Shown here: positions 1 to 7,539 of the stretch, piece after piece
Layout: every line of letters begins with the position of its first letter
How positions within the stretch are numbered: position 1 is the stretch's first letter
Origin: CBDBND01 sp965262665
GTDB lineage: Bacteria; Pseudomonadota; Alphaproteobacteria; Rhodospirillales; Rhodospirillaceae
Length of the DNA: 64,000 bases
Direction: 5' to 3'
Assembly: GCA_965262665.1 (NCBI GenBank)
Contig: CBDHFR010000004.1
Span: 3,720,001-3,784,000, forward strand
Program-made: the position numbers and the translations under genes
Notes under the pieces: generated by a model
Told to the model about the DNA's origin: nothing
What the model saw: the letters and a program-made list of their open reading frames with translations, nothing else
Databases searched by the model: none

Positions 1-495
1 GAATCCCGGGAAGCTTTTTTCTTTGATCACCCGGAAATGGCCGGCGGTAGTGCAGATGCGGACCAGTTCTTCCTTCAAGTCTTAGCCACAGACTCCGCTG
101 TCGAGCGTGCCATCGAGCCGCTGATGGAGGAATTCGATATACAGGCGCGAAGCCGGCAGGACATTGTCGATCTTCTCCAATATGTCTCGCCGGCCATCAT
201 GACTCAGAACGCGTTGAATGCCATTTCGGGCACTGGCACGGAACGGTTTGCTGATTTTGTCGATCAAGTTCTGTCGTTTCACGAAAACTGGCGCGGGTTT
301 TTCACCAACCGGATTATTAAAGGCGAATTGATGACGGCGGCGGAGTTTGATCAGATTCCCACCTTCGATTACCGGTCTTGGGGCGTCCCCAATGTTCTGG
401 CGACCACTTTCGGGCCTGTTTCGGGCTTAGTCCTCTTTGTTGTGATTTTGGGAAGCTGGTCCGCCCGCCGGTATGCCCGCTATCCCGTTGTTTAA
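1..495 (+). CDS. ABC-2 type permease, DUF3526-like, C-terminal part
   Basis: The frame is open from the first base, so the 5' end lies outside the window. The visible 164 or so residues include SPAIMTQNALNAISGTGTER and a following W-x-x-FF-x-x-R segment, which resemble the periplasmic loop before the last membrane helix of DUF3526 ABC-2 permeases. A hydrophobic helix follows (roughly the last 30 residues) and then a short basic tail. Family members are the membrane part of ABC exporters, often encoded as tandem permeases beside an ATPase. The family call rests on remembered sequence resemblance; substrate and partners are out of view. Confidence 0.6.
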   Translation, partial: ESREAFFFDHPEMAGGSADADQFFLQVLATDSAVERAIEPLMEEFDIQARSRQDIVDLLQYVSPAIMTQNALNAISGTGTERFADFVDQVLSFHENWRGFFTNRIIKGELMTAAEFDQIPTFDYRSWGVPNVLATTFGPVSGLVLFVVILGSWSARRYARYPVV

Positions 496-745
496 TTGGC
501 ACTCGACACATCGGTTTGACGTTCGAGGGCGTTGAGCACAGCATTTGGAATCTTCGTTTCCACCCAAGAGTCGGCCCATTTCACCGTCGCTCTGACAATG
601 ACTAAGTTATTGGAGGGTGACACCCAAACCTTCTGCCCGCCGTAACCGAGAAAAATAATCATATCGTCGGCCGCGTAAGTATCCGGCGCGACCTCTTCAT
701 CCGCACCCTCATTTCCCGATCCTTGGTCACCGGGCTGGATGTACC
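492..745 (-). pseudogene. Serine hydrolase (beta-lactamase family) C-terminal fragment
   Basis: The last 80 or so residues of a leftward frame contain FLGYGGQKVWVSPSNNLVIV, the typical C-terminal strand region of class C beta-lactamase-like serine hydrolases (GYGGQ, then a P-S-x-x-L-V-I-V strand). The N-terminal catalytic part with the SxxK motif is missing. The frame instead continues upstream, without a stop, into a piece of an MFS transporter. The stop overlaps the end of the rightward permease gene by 4 bases, so the two converge. It is most likely a deletion remnant. The junction near 745 is estimated from the change in sequence character. Confidence 0.6.
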
Positions 746-907
746 CGCTGGGGTCGGCAAGCCCCCAGACATCCTCCAAGAGCGAAGACTGAAAACTGAT
801 CACCGAGATCCCCGCTGCGATGTTGCAGAAGAAAACAATCCACATGACGGAAAACTCGTATGATTTCAGGTAGTCCCGAGCTGGCGCGTCCTCCGTGTCT
901 CCTGCCA
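746..907 (-). pseudogene. OFA-type MFS transporter, internal fragment fused to hydrolase tail
   Basis: The stretch FSVMWIVFFCNIAAGISVIS followed by FQSSLLEDVWGLADPS matches the start of the second half of oxalate/formate-antiporter-type MFS proteins (around TM7). It reads leftward and runs in frame into the serine-hydrolase tail, forming an open chimera of about 140 residues. Its upstream side ends at an IS630 piece near 907. The matching N-terminal part of the same transporter lies at 1388-1682. It is a gene fragment and not a working transporter. Confidence 0.65.
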
Positions 908-1102
908 GATTATCTGCCACCCTACAGTCCGGACTGCAACCCGATCGAGATGGCCTTCTCCAAACTCAAGGCGGTCCTGAGAAAGGCCGCCGCCAGAACC
1001 GTCGACGACCTGTGGGACGCCATCGACGCCTTCACCTCAACCGAATGCGAAAACTACTTCGCCGCCGCCGGATATGATCGGAACTAAATTGAATCTGCTC
1101 TA
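908..1102 (+). mobile_element. IS630-type element, transposase 3' end fragment (inverted)
   Basis: Reading rightward, the codons give the C-terminal end of an IS630-type transposase (YSPDCNPIEMAF with the catalytic Glu, ending AAAGYDRN). The element terminus follows, ending CTCTA at 1102. It matches the low-coordinate end of the nearly full copy at 7540-8594 but lies in the opposite orientation. Relative to that copy it is cut near position 7743, the same point where the neighbouring fragment at 1214-1387 begins. Confidence 0.8.
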
Positions 1103-1213
1103 ATTGCCGGCGTGGCCTTGGCGACGGAGCAGATGACCCTTTTCTATTTCGGCTACGGCGTCATCGGTGGTGCCGGCATTGGTCTTGGCTATGTGACGCC
1201 AGTGGCTACGGTA
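1103..1213 (+). pseudogene. Inverted internal segment of the OFA-type MFS gene
   Basis: The rightward frame reads IAGVALATEQMTLFYFGYGV and then IGGAGIGLGYVTPVATV. This is the GxGxGxGYVTP-type motif region of OFA transporters and follows directly in sequence logic after the ...MFCGGYL end of the leftward fragment at 1388-1682. It lies on the opposite strand to the rest of the gene, flanked by the two separated parts of one IS630-type element. It therefore appears to be a piece of the same gene flipped by a local inversion. Confidence 0.7.
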
Positions 1214-1387
1214 CAGCAGGGTTGTGCCGGCGGCTTCGATGGCCTGGCGGATGCCAGCGATCCGCCGCCGAAGATCATTCCCGTAACAATGCCCCATGTC
1301 TGACTCCCAAATCGCCTCGGGATATAGAATCATGGAGTGGGACACTTGGGAATCCCCTTCGATTCACAATTCAGTCAAACCGCTCTA
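1214..1387 (-). mobile_element. IS630-type element, internally deleted 5' end fragment
   Basis: The sequence matches the 7540-8594 copy from about 7744 to 7790, then jumps to its 8470-8594 end, losing roughly 680 bases. The high-coordinate end (CAATTCAGTCAAACCGC then TCTA) abuts the MFS fragment at a TA dinucleotide, the usual IS630 target. The start of a transposase frame (MILYPEAIWESDMGHCYGND) survives but runs into the wrong segment after the deletion. Not functional. Confidence 0.8.
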
Positions 1388-1682
1388 GATAACCCCCGCA
1401 AAACATCACGCTCCCCGTCAGCGCAAGCTTTCTGGGACCGAGCTTAGGCAGTGCCATACCCGCCCAGGCCGCGGCCGCGCCGAGGAAGAAGATCGCCAAG
1501 CTGAACGCCAATGCCGTCTCTACAAACGTCCAGCCGAGTTGCCGCACCAGCATTGTCTGGAAGAAGCTCCATGCGTAAACGGTGCCGAAACAGATCTGCA
1601 ACGTCACGCAGGACACCAGGACCGCCATCCGTGGTAAGGGTCGCCTGTCAGGGACGGTGATGTCGCTTGGCGTTTGGATCAA
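1388..1682 (-). pseudogene. OFA-type MFS transporter, N-terminal fragment
   Basis: About 98 residues with two or three membrane helices (QICFGTVYAWSFFQTMLV near residues 30-48) match the N-terminus of oxalate/formate-antiporter-like MFS proteins. A TTG start overlaps the TGA of the upstream receptor gene, so translational coupling may have existed. The coding sequence is cut at ...VMFCGGYL by the end of an IS630-type element inserted at a TA. The continuation is found inverted at 1103-1213, and a later part at 746-907. The substrate is unknown. Confidence 0.7.
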
Positions 1683-2422
1683 TCGGGGTCGCCGTTGGCC
1701 GGAGTTAATGGCGGTGCGTTTCTCGCAAAGTGCAGGAAAAGCCGGGCAAGTTGTCCGGCCTCGTCTTTGCGCCCGAGGACCTTCTCACCCGGCAGCGCCT
1801 CGGCGTCTTCGCCGCGGGCCAGTGCTACCGCGTAGGTGAGCACGTCGCCGATTGGTTTTGCGGCCAGGTTGACCAACCAGATGGCGGCCAAGGCACCGAT
1901 CACAAAGATGATGGAGATCAGATAAACCTGTCGACCGATGGCCCGCTGAACCTGTAGCGCGATGATCCCGGTATCCATGCCGACGTGAACGGTGCCGGCC
2001 ACTCCGGCCAGGATCGGGCTGCTGACTTCCACGAAGGCGCCCATACCCGATATCTGGCGCTCCACAGTGGCCGTGCTGCTCGGGTCGGCAGTCAGAATCT
2101 GCTCCGGAATGCCGGGAACGAAGGTGTGGGCGAGAAACTCTCCGGCTTCGTCGATGATGTAAACGTAGTTGATACCCTGAATCTCAATGAACTGATCGAT
2201 CAACGACTGCAAAGCCGCGAGATCGCGGTTGAGAAGAATATCCACGCTGGCATCGGCGATGCTCTGGGCGATGCCTTGGCTGTTTGTTTCGTATTCCTCG
2301 GAAAGATAGGTATTGACAGTATCGATGAGCAGAATGGAAGTGGAAATGCCAATGAAGCCGAACAATGTGAAAACGCCAAACAAGGTTCTTTGAAACAGCT
2401 TCCGCACCTTGATGACCCGCAT
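1679..2422 (-). CDS. Two-helix membrane receptor with periplasmic sensor and HAMP, no output domain
   Basis: The 247-residue product has a transmembrane helix at about 14-35, a periplasmic sensor region of about 130 residues (Cache-like in outline), a second helix at about 167-187 and a HAMP-like segment to about 235, ending DEAGQLARLF plus a short tail. No kinase, cyclase, GGDEF or methyl-accepting domain follows. The ATG overlaps the TAA of the upstream substrate-binding protein (TAATG), so the two are surely co-translated. Inference: it senses the ligand-loaded binding protein. It may be a naturally short adaptor or a kinase/cyclase that lost its output half by a deletion before the MFS fragment. 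Confidence 0.65.
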   Translation of the reverse strand: MRVIKVRKLFQRTLFGVFTLFGFIGISTSILLIDTVNTYLSEEYETNSQGIAQSIADASVDILLNRDLAALQSLIDQFIEIQGINYVYIIDEAGEFLAHTFVPGIPEQILTADPSSTATVERQISGMGAFVEVSSPILAGVAGTVHVGMDTGIIALQVQRAIGRQVYLISIIFVIGALAAIWLVNLAAKPIGDVLTYAVALARGEDAEALPGEKVLGRKDEAGQLARLFLHFARNAPPLTPANGDPD

Positions 2423-3684
2423 TATGAAAATCTCCCTTCCCAGTCGTGCAGGGTGACAAAGCGGCCCTGATCGACAACGGTGTAGTAAACCTTCTGCAAT
2501 CCTTGGCGGTTGTCTTCGGCAAAGTAAACTCGTTCGTCGATGCCAATATCGAAGTCCTTCAACGTCAGCACAGAACGGTGCAGATCGCCGCGGGACGGCG
2601 CCTCGCCCAGGCGGCGCAACACCTCCGCCAGGAGTTTTGCATCGAGAAAGCCCTCCAGACTGACAAAGCTGTGCGGGAAGGGAGTATAATATGGCTCCTC
2701 CTCCATTTCCGCTGGCGCCTGGGGGTCGTAGCGTTGCATCAAATCCCGGTATTCTTTGACCGCCGGAATGGAAGTGTCCTCGTAGCTCGGCACGACCTGG
2801 GAATTGACGAGAAGGTCGGTGTAGCGCTCCGCATCGCCGCGGCCCTCGGTCAACAGCCCCAGAAGATTTTCGCTGCCCACGAACGAAAGGTTGGCAATCG
2901 GTACGCGCAGGCCAAGATCGACGGCGTCTCGCACGAAAGCAGCACAGGCGGCGTAGGCGCCGATGCAAATGACGGCGTCCGGCTGGGATGCCTGGAGTAT
3001 CTCCACTTGGCGGCGCATCGTACCGCTGAACTGCGCGCCGCGGCGGTAGGTGGCTTCTCCAGCGATGCGCTCGCCATGCTGCGCAAGCACCATTCTCACT
3101 CCTGCCCAACCGCTACGCCCATATGCGTCGGCTTGATAGAAAACGGCGATACGCCGGCGCCCGACGCGCACGAAATTCTCCACTAAGCCGGCGGTTTCCT
3201 GACGATAGGAGGCGCGCAGGTTGAATACGAAGTCTCCATAAGGCGGTTCCCGGTGGGGCTGTGCCCCGGTGAACGGAAAGAACATGTAGATGTTCCGGTC
3301 CTGGAATTTTTTTAGTAAGGGCAGCACGCGGGTCACCGTGGGGGTGCCGACGTATCCGAATAGCAGAAACGCCTGGTCCTCCAACATCAGTTTCATGGTG
3401 TTGTCGACTGCGGGGTCTGGCTGGTAGCCGTCATCGTACACCTTGAGGGTGACGCGACGGCCCGCGATTCCTCCACTGCGGTTGACGTGCTCGAAATATG
3501 CTGAGGCACCACGGTAGAGTTCGATTCCCAGCCCTCGGGAAGAGCCCGAGAACACCGCGGACATACCTAGAACGATTTCGTTATCGCTCACGCCGGTATC
3601 CGGAGTCCAGGCCCGAGACTTCAACCAAGGCCATGTCAGTCCGCCGACGAAAGCGTAATAGATCAGTGACCGCCTGATAAGCAT
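2422..3684 (-). CDS. ABC transporter substrate-binding protein, LivJ-type (type I periplasmic fold)
   Basis: The 420-residue protein has an N-terminal hydrophobic stretch at about 7-20 and then the branched-chain amino-acid binding-protein pattern: DNEIVLGMSAVFSGSSRGLG, YDDGYQPDPAVDNTMKL and a GYVGTPTV segment. Members bind amino acids, amides or urea in the periplasm. No permease or ATPase genes are nearby; the partner is the HAMP receptor immediately downstream (1-base overlap). This favours a sensory role over transport. The chosen ATG at 3684 gives a normal signal-like N-terminus; upstream in-frame codons lack it. Ligand unknown. Confidence 0.8.
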   Translation of the reverse strand: MLIRRSLIYYAFVGGLTWPWLKSRAWTPDTGVSDNEIVLGMSAVFSGSSRGLGIELYRGASAYFEHVNRSGGIAGRRVTLKVYDDGYQPDPAVDNTMKLMLEDQAFLLFGYVGTPTVTRVLPLLKKFQDRNIYMFFPFTGAQPHREPPYGDFVFNLRASYRQETAGLVENFVRVGRRRIAVFYQADAYGRSGWAGVRMVLAQHGERIAGEATYRRGAQFSGTMRRQVEILQASQPDAVICIGAYAACAAFVRDAVDLGLRVPIANLSFVGSENLLGLLTEGRGDAERYTDLLVNSQVVPSYEDTSIPAVKEYRDLMQRYDPQAPAEMEEEPYYTPFPHSFVSLEGFLDAKLLAEVLRRLGEAPSRGDLHRSVLTLKDFDIGIDERVYFAEDNRQGLQKVYYTVVDQGRFVTLHDWEGRFS

Positions 3685-3833
3685 CAACTGCCGCCCACCA
3701 ATGTTCTCATGTCGCCATCGTCGATCTACCTGGAACCATCTTTTGCCGAAATCAGAATCTCTTTCCAGCTGCAAGCGTGGATTGTGGCAGTGCCGGTAGT
3801 ATAGGATATGACCGGTCCATGTAACAGATGATG

Positions 3834-4614
3834 CAGGGCAATCGGGTGAATTTGAGGATGACAAGAGTGTAGAAGTCTGAATCGCTATTGATCCTTTTGA
3901 TTCGCAAGAAGGATCCCAGAAATGATGCGACGGTTTGGAACGGCGAACGAGGCCTTTAATCAGATTGTTGATTTCCTGGAGCATTTCACCGATCTCGACG
4001 ACCCGCGGCAACGCGCCAAGGTCCTCTATCCCCTCGACGAAGTGTTGCTGCTATGCCTTCTCGGCGTGCCCGCCGGCTGTGAGAGCTGGGTCGAGATCGC
4101 CAAGTACGGCGAGAGGAAACTGACGTTTCTGCGCCGTTTCCGGCCGTTCACGGATGGTACGCCCTCACACGATCAACTCGGTGACATCTTCGCAGCCCTT
4201 GATGCCGAACAGTTTCAGCACTGCTTCATCGCCTGGGCGGCATCGCTCACCGGGCGCGGCGCGGACATCGTCGAAAGCACGCGCGAGATCGGCGACAAGA
4301 CCGAGCACGAGACCCGACTCTACATCTCATCGCTCGATCTCGCGGCGGCGCAACTAGGCCCAATTATCCGCTCCCACTGGGCGATAGAGAACAGCTTGCA
4401 CTGGGTCATGGACATGGTCTTTCGCGATGACGAATGCCGCCTGCGTACCGATCACGCCCCGGCCAACTTCACCACCATCAAGCACATGGCACAAAACCTC
4501 ATACGACGAGACCCCGGCAAGGACTCCCTAAGACTCCGCCGAAAGGTCGCCGCCTGGGACGACGACTTCCTCGCAAGCCTCATCACACAATGATCCGTTC
4601 ACCCGATTGCCCTG
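3834..4614 (+). mobile_element. Shortened ISAs1-family insertion element with perfect 17-bp ends
   Basis: The 17-bp terminal inverted repeats CAGGGCAATCGGGTGAA lie at 3834-3850 and, as the complement, at 4598-4614. The element is about 781 bp, shorter than usual ISAs1 members because its transposase has an in-frame internal deletion. I see no matching direct repeats in the ten bases on either side, so the flanks may have been rearranged after insertion. The right end supplies the last codons of the neighbouring leftward nitrilase gene. Confidence 0.8.
3922..4593 (+). pseudogene. ISAs1-family transposase with in-frame central deletion
   Basis: The 223-residue frame has the N-terminal ISAs1 pattern (FTDLDDPRQRAKVLYPLDEV, GCESWVEIAKYG) and the C-terminal pattern (IRSHWAIENSLHWVMDMVF, DDECRLRTDHAPANF). 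Family members are about 370 residues. The middle, including the expected catalytic Asp near an AIDGKT motif, is missing between SLTGRG and the DIVESTREIGDKTEHETRLY segment. The frame is preserved across the deletion. It should be inactive in transposition, though the ends could be moved by a related enzyme in trans. Confidence 0.8.
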
Positions 4615-6493
4615 TGGTGTTTTCCATGGGTGTATCCAGCCATACATCGTTCGGAAAACCATCGTGGTCACGATAGACATGGCCATAAACGGACGGTTCG
4701 TCCCACGCCGCCAAGTTCGCACACGGATTAGCACGGGCTTTTCGTAAAGCCGCCAGATCCAATGGCAGTTGCAGCCACGCCTCGCCCTGACCATCGATCA
4801 CCCCTGCGAGCGATCCGTCGAAATTGATGACCTTCGAATAACCGCGATGAAGGGTGCTTGGGTAGGGGTTGTCGCCGTTTATGAATTCACCCCCTTCGGA
4901 ACACGAGGCGATATAAGCCGTGTTTTCAAATGCGCGCGTCATTTTGGCCAGATCCCAGCACCGGCGGCCGGGACCGTACGGTTCTGCGGTTGGATGAATT
5001 ATGACTTCAGCACCTCGATTGGCTAAGGCTCTGGAGGTTTCCGGAAAATTCATATCGAAGCAGATGACGGTCGCTAACTTGCCAATGGGCGTATCGGCAA
5101 CCGGGAATAAACCGTCATAACCATATTCTTCGACATAGGCTGAATAGAGGTTGCCCGGCGTCGTGTCCGGCAGCATGCCCACCAAGTCGGCACATTGAAT
5201 CTTGCGGTAGCGATGTATCAAGTTGCCCTGATCGTCGATGATGATAGCCGTATTGAACCACCTGTGCGGCCACCGCGGATCGAATTCAAAAATGCCACCG
5301 GCCAAATACGTATTCTTGTCTTGGGCGAACTTGCAAAGGCGCTCGACCTCCGGCCCGTCGACCGTCATTGCGACCTTTGTCCAATCTTCGATGGATCGTC
5401 CACCAGCAACGCCCTGCAACCAATACTCCGGAAAAACGGTAAGTTTAACATTGGGCTGCGATGCCGCCCCGCCGACAAGGCCCAAAGAGTTGTCCAAGTT
5501 CTTCTGGACGATACCGTCGCGGTGAGCGAGATCGGTCACGTTGTGAAGAGTGGTCTGCACCAAGAGAACATCGTATTGGTCAATCTGTCCGCTATCGGGT
5601 TTCGGGGTATGCGCCCGTGCAGCAGCACGGGCATTGCCTTCCGCCCACCAGTCCTGGCGAGTGGATGGTGAGGGCTGGTTATCGGCAGGACCGGTTTCGT
5701 AACCGGGGGCATACAAACGATTACGAAAAATGGCGAGAAAGTTGGAAAACGGGTTATGGCGCTTGCGGCGCAACCATTCCACATCCATTTCGACTGACAG
5801 AAACGATTCCGGACCCTTTACGATTTTGCTCTTGCCTTGCGGATGAAAAAAACCGCTGGCCGGTGGCAGCGTCGTCGCAAATCCGTTGGTCTGAATGCTG
5901 AGCGGGGATGCGCATGCCACATAAGTGACATTCTCGTAGGCCCGCGCTTGGCGGGCATTTTGACGAGCCTCGAACAACTCATCGCCGCCTTCCCGGCAGG
6001 GGTTGAAGATGATCTCTGCACCCTTCAAGGCAATACTGCGGACAATGTGGGGAAACAGAATATCTTCACCCAGCGCCATGCCCATGGTGCCGACCGGTGT
6101 CCGGGCAACCTCGAATTCAACCGGCTCGCTTAATGCTGAAGCCGTGTCAGAAAAGCCGGCGACGAGATCGGGCGAAGATTTAACGGCCCGGAGTAAGCGG
6201 GTGCCGTCGGGACCGCAAATGAAACCGACGTGCCGTGGCGCCATCTCAGGTTCTACTATAACAATGGCAGACCCGGCTAGGTACACACCCAGTGCATGGG
6301 CTTGGTCACACATCTTTTCAACCAAATCCGCTTCGACAGGCAGAGCAGACCCTTTGTCCTCTTCCCCCTGGGGAAGCAAAACGATGTGGGGGCCGCCCGG
6401 CGCAGTGCCGTCTACGGCCGCAGCGATGAGGCCGGGCAACGACTCATCCACTTCGGCAGATTTCCAGGGAGACTGAACCAGGATGAGGGTCAT
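4583..6493 (-). CDS. Tandem two-domain nitrilase-superfamily protein with degenerate N-terminal domain
   Basis: The 636-residue protein has two carbon-nitrogen hydrolase domains. Domain 2 (about 305-585) keeps the full Glu-Lys-Cys triad: FPEYW (E356), RYRKIQ (K431) and VICFDMNFPE (C478). Domain 1 (about 1-265) aligns to the same pattern but has Gln42 for Glu (LLPQGEE) and Gly142 for the nucleophile (MALGEDILFP), keeping only K105. So one active site is likely active and the other is likely binding or structural. The final residues (about GQSGERIIV) are read from the end of the neighbouring insertion element, so the original C-terminus was replaced. Substrate is unknown; hydrolysis of an amide or nitrile is inferred. 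Confidence 0.75.
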   Translation of the reverse strand: MTLILVQSPWKSAEVDESLPGLIAAAVDGTAPGGPHIVLLPQGEEDKGSALPVEADLVEKMCDQAHALGVYLAGSAIVIVEPEMAPRHVGFICGPDGTRLLRAVKSSPDLVAGFSDTASALSEPVEFEVARTPVGTMGMALGEDILFPHIVRSIALKGAEIIFNPCREGGDELFEARQNARQARAYENVTYVACASPLSIQTNGFATTLPPASGFFHPQGKSKIVKGPESFLSVEMDVEWLRRKRHNPFSNFLAIFRNRLYAPGYETGPADNQPSPSTRQDWWAEGNARAAARAHTPKPDSGQIDQYDVLLVQTTLHNVTDLAHRDGIVQKNLDNSLGLVGGAASQPNVKLTVFPEYWLQGVAGGRSIEDWTKVAMTVDGPEVERLCKFAQDKNTYLAGGIFEFDPRWPHRWFNTAIIIDDQGNLIHRYRKIQCADLVGMLPDTTPGNLYSAYVEEYGYDGLFPVADTPIGKLATVICFDMNFPETSRALANRGAEVIIHPTAEPYGPGRRCWDLAKMTRAFENTAYIASCSEGGEFINGDNPYPSTLHRGYSKVINFDGSLAGVIDGQGEAWLQLPLDLAALRKARANPCANLAAWDEPSVYGHVYRDHDGFPNDVWLDTPMENTTGQSGERIIV

Positions 6494-6617
6494 GGCGTGC
6501 GTCCTATGTCCGTGTGTGGTTTTGGCACCTTTTACTTGAGATCATGCTAGTCAATCCTATGGCAATAGACCACGCATAAGCGCTAGCATTATTCCCGTCG
6601 GGGATCCGATAGGCCTA

Positions 6618-7539
6618 ATGATGACAAGCAGCCGCCTTTCAATGAAAGCGCCATTAACAGTGGGCAAGGATAGGGGCATCCTAGAACAAGATCAGGTTGC
6701 GCATGAGCCTGTAGAGTTAGCGACCAATCTGTCGGTAATCGTAAAACTAGGCTGGGCTGTAGGCGCCACCGGCCCGGTGACCATGGTATTCATGGTCAAC
6801 CTGTTGGTGATGGCGTTCATGATCACCCATCTCGGTATTCCGGCAGCTTTAGCCGGACTCATCATCTTCCTTACCCGCATCTTCGACATGGTCACGGACC
6901 CGTTGATGGGTTGGTTGTCCGACCGATTGGCGACCCGGTGGGGACGACGCCGGCCCTGGATGTTTTTAGGCGCTTTGTTGTCGGCCGCGACGGTGGTTGC
7001 TCTGTTCAATGTACCAAGAGGGGCGGCTGACGGAGATCGCATCGCGTATATGGGTGTTGTGCTGATCCTGTTCTTTGTCGGCTATACGTTGTTTTCCGTG
7101 CCCTTCACGTCCATGGCCGCGGAGATGACCAGAGATTATCACGAGCGAACGTCGCTCATGTCCTATCGAACGTTTTTTTCAAATCTTGGCGGTATGTTGG
7201 GTGGCTCCGCTGCCCCTATCGTTGTGGGTTGGCTTGGCAGCACCCAGGCGGCTTACGGTCAAATGGCGTGGATCATGGGATCACTGGTCCTGATAACAAT
7301 GATGGCGTCCGTGGTGTTTTCAGCGCGCGCGCCATTTACCCAACCCACACCGGTGCGCTACTCCGTCGCCGATTACATCAAGACAGTATTGTCTAACCGG
7401 CCGTTCTTTCTTCTTGTGCTGGTTAAATTGATACAACTGTTCGCGATATCGTCGACCCTTGCCAGCTCATTTTTCTTCATTACCGATGTACTGGGACGGG
7501 ATGAAACTCTTCTGGGGGTGCTTGCGCTTGTCTTTAACC
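6618..7539 (+). pseudogene. GPH-type MFS sugar transporter, N-terminal part
   Basis: About 307 residues of a glycoside-pentoside-hexuronide cation symporter-like protein: FDMVTDPLMGWLSDR and TRWGRRRPWM form the conserved loop motif, followed by several membrane helices. The frame is cut at ...LALVFNL by an IS630-type insertion at 7540. The second half resumes at about 8597, but the two halves are not in the same frame across the insertion point, so precise removal of the element alone would not restore the gene. It lies divergent from the nitrilase, 124 bases away, suggesting a former uptake-plus-hydrolysis pair. Confidence 0.8.

Noticed and set aside
1679..3109. Long leftward open frame of 476 codons
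   Set aside because: Only the last 247 codons are the HAMP receptor; the upstream part is a shadow of the binding-protein gene in another frame.
3517..3540. TTCGATTCCCAGCCCTCGGG resembling a tRNA T-arm
   Set aside because: It lies inside the binding-protein gene and no matching acceptor or anticodon arms are around it.
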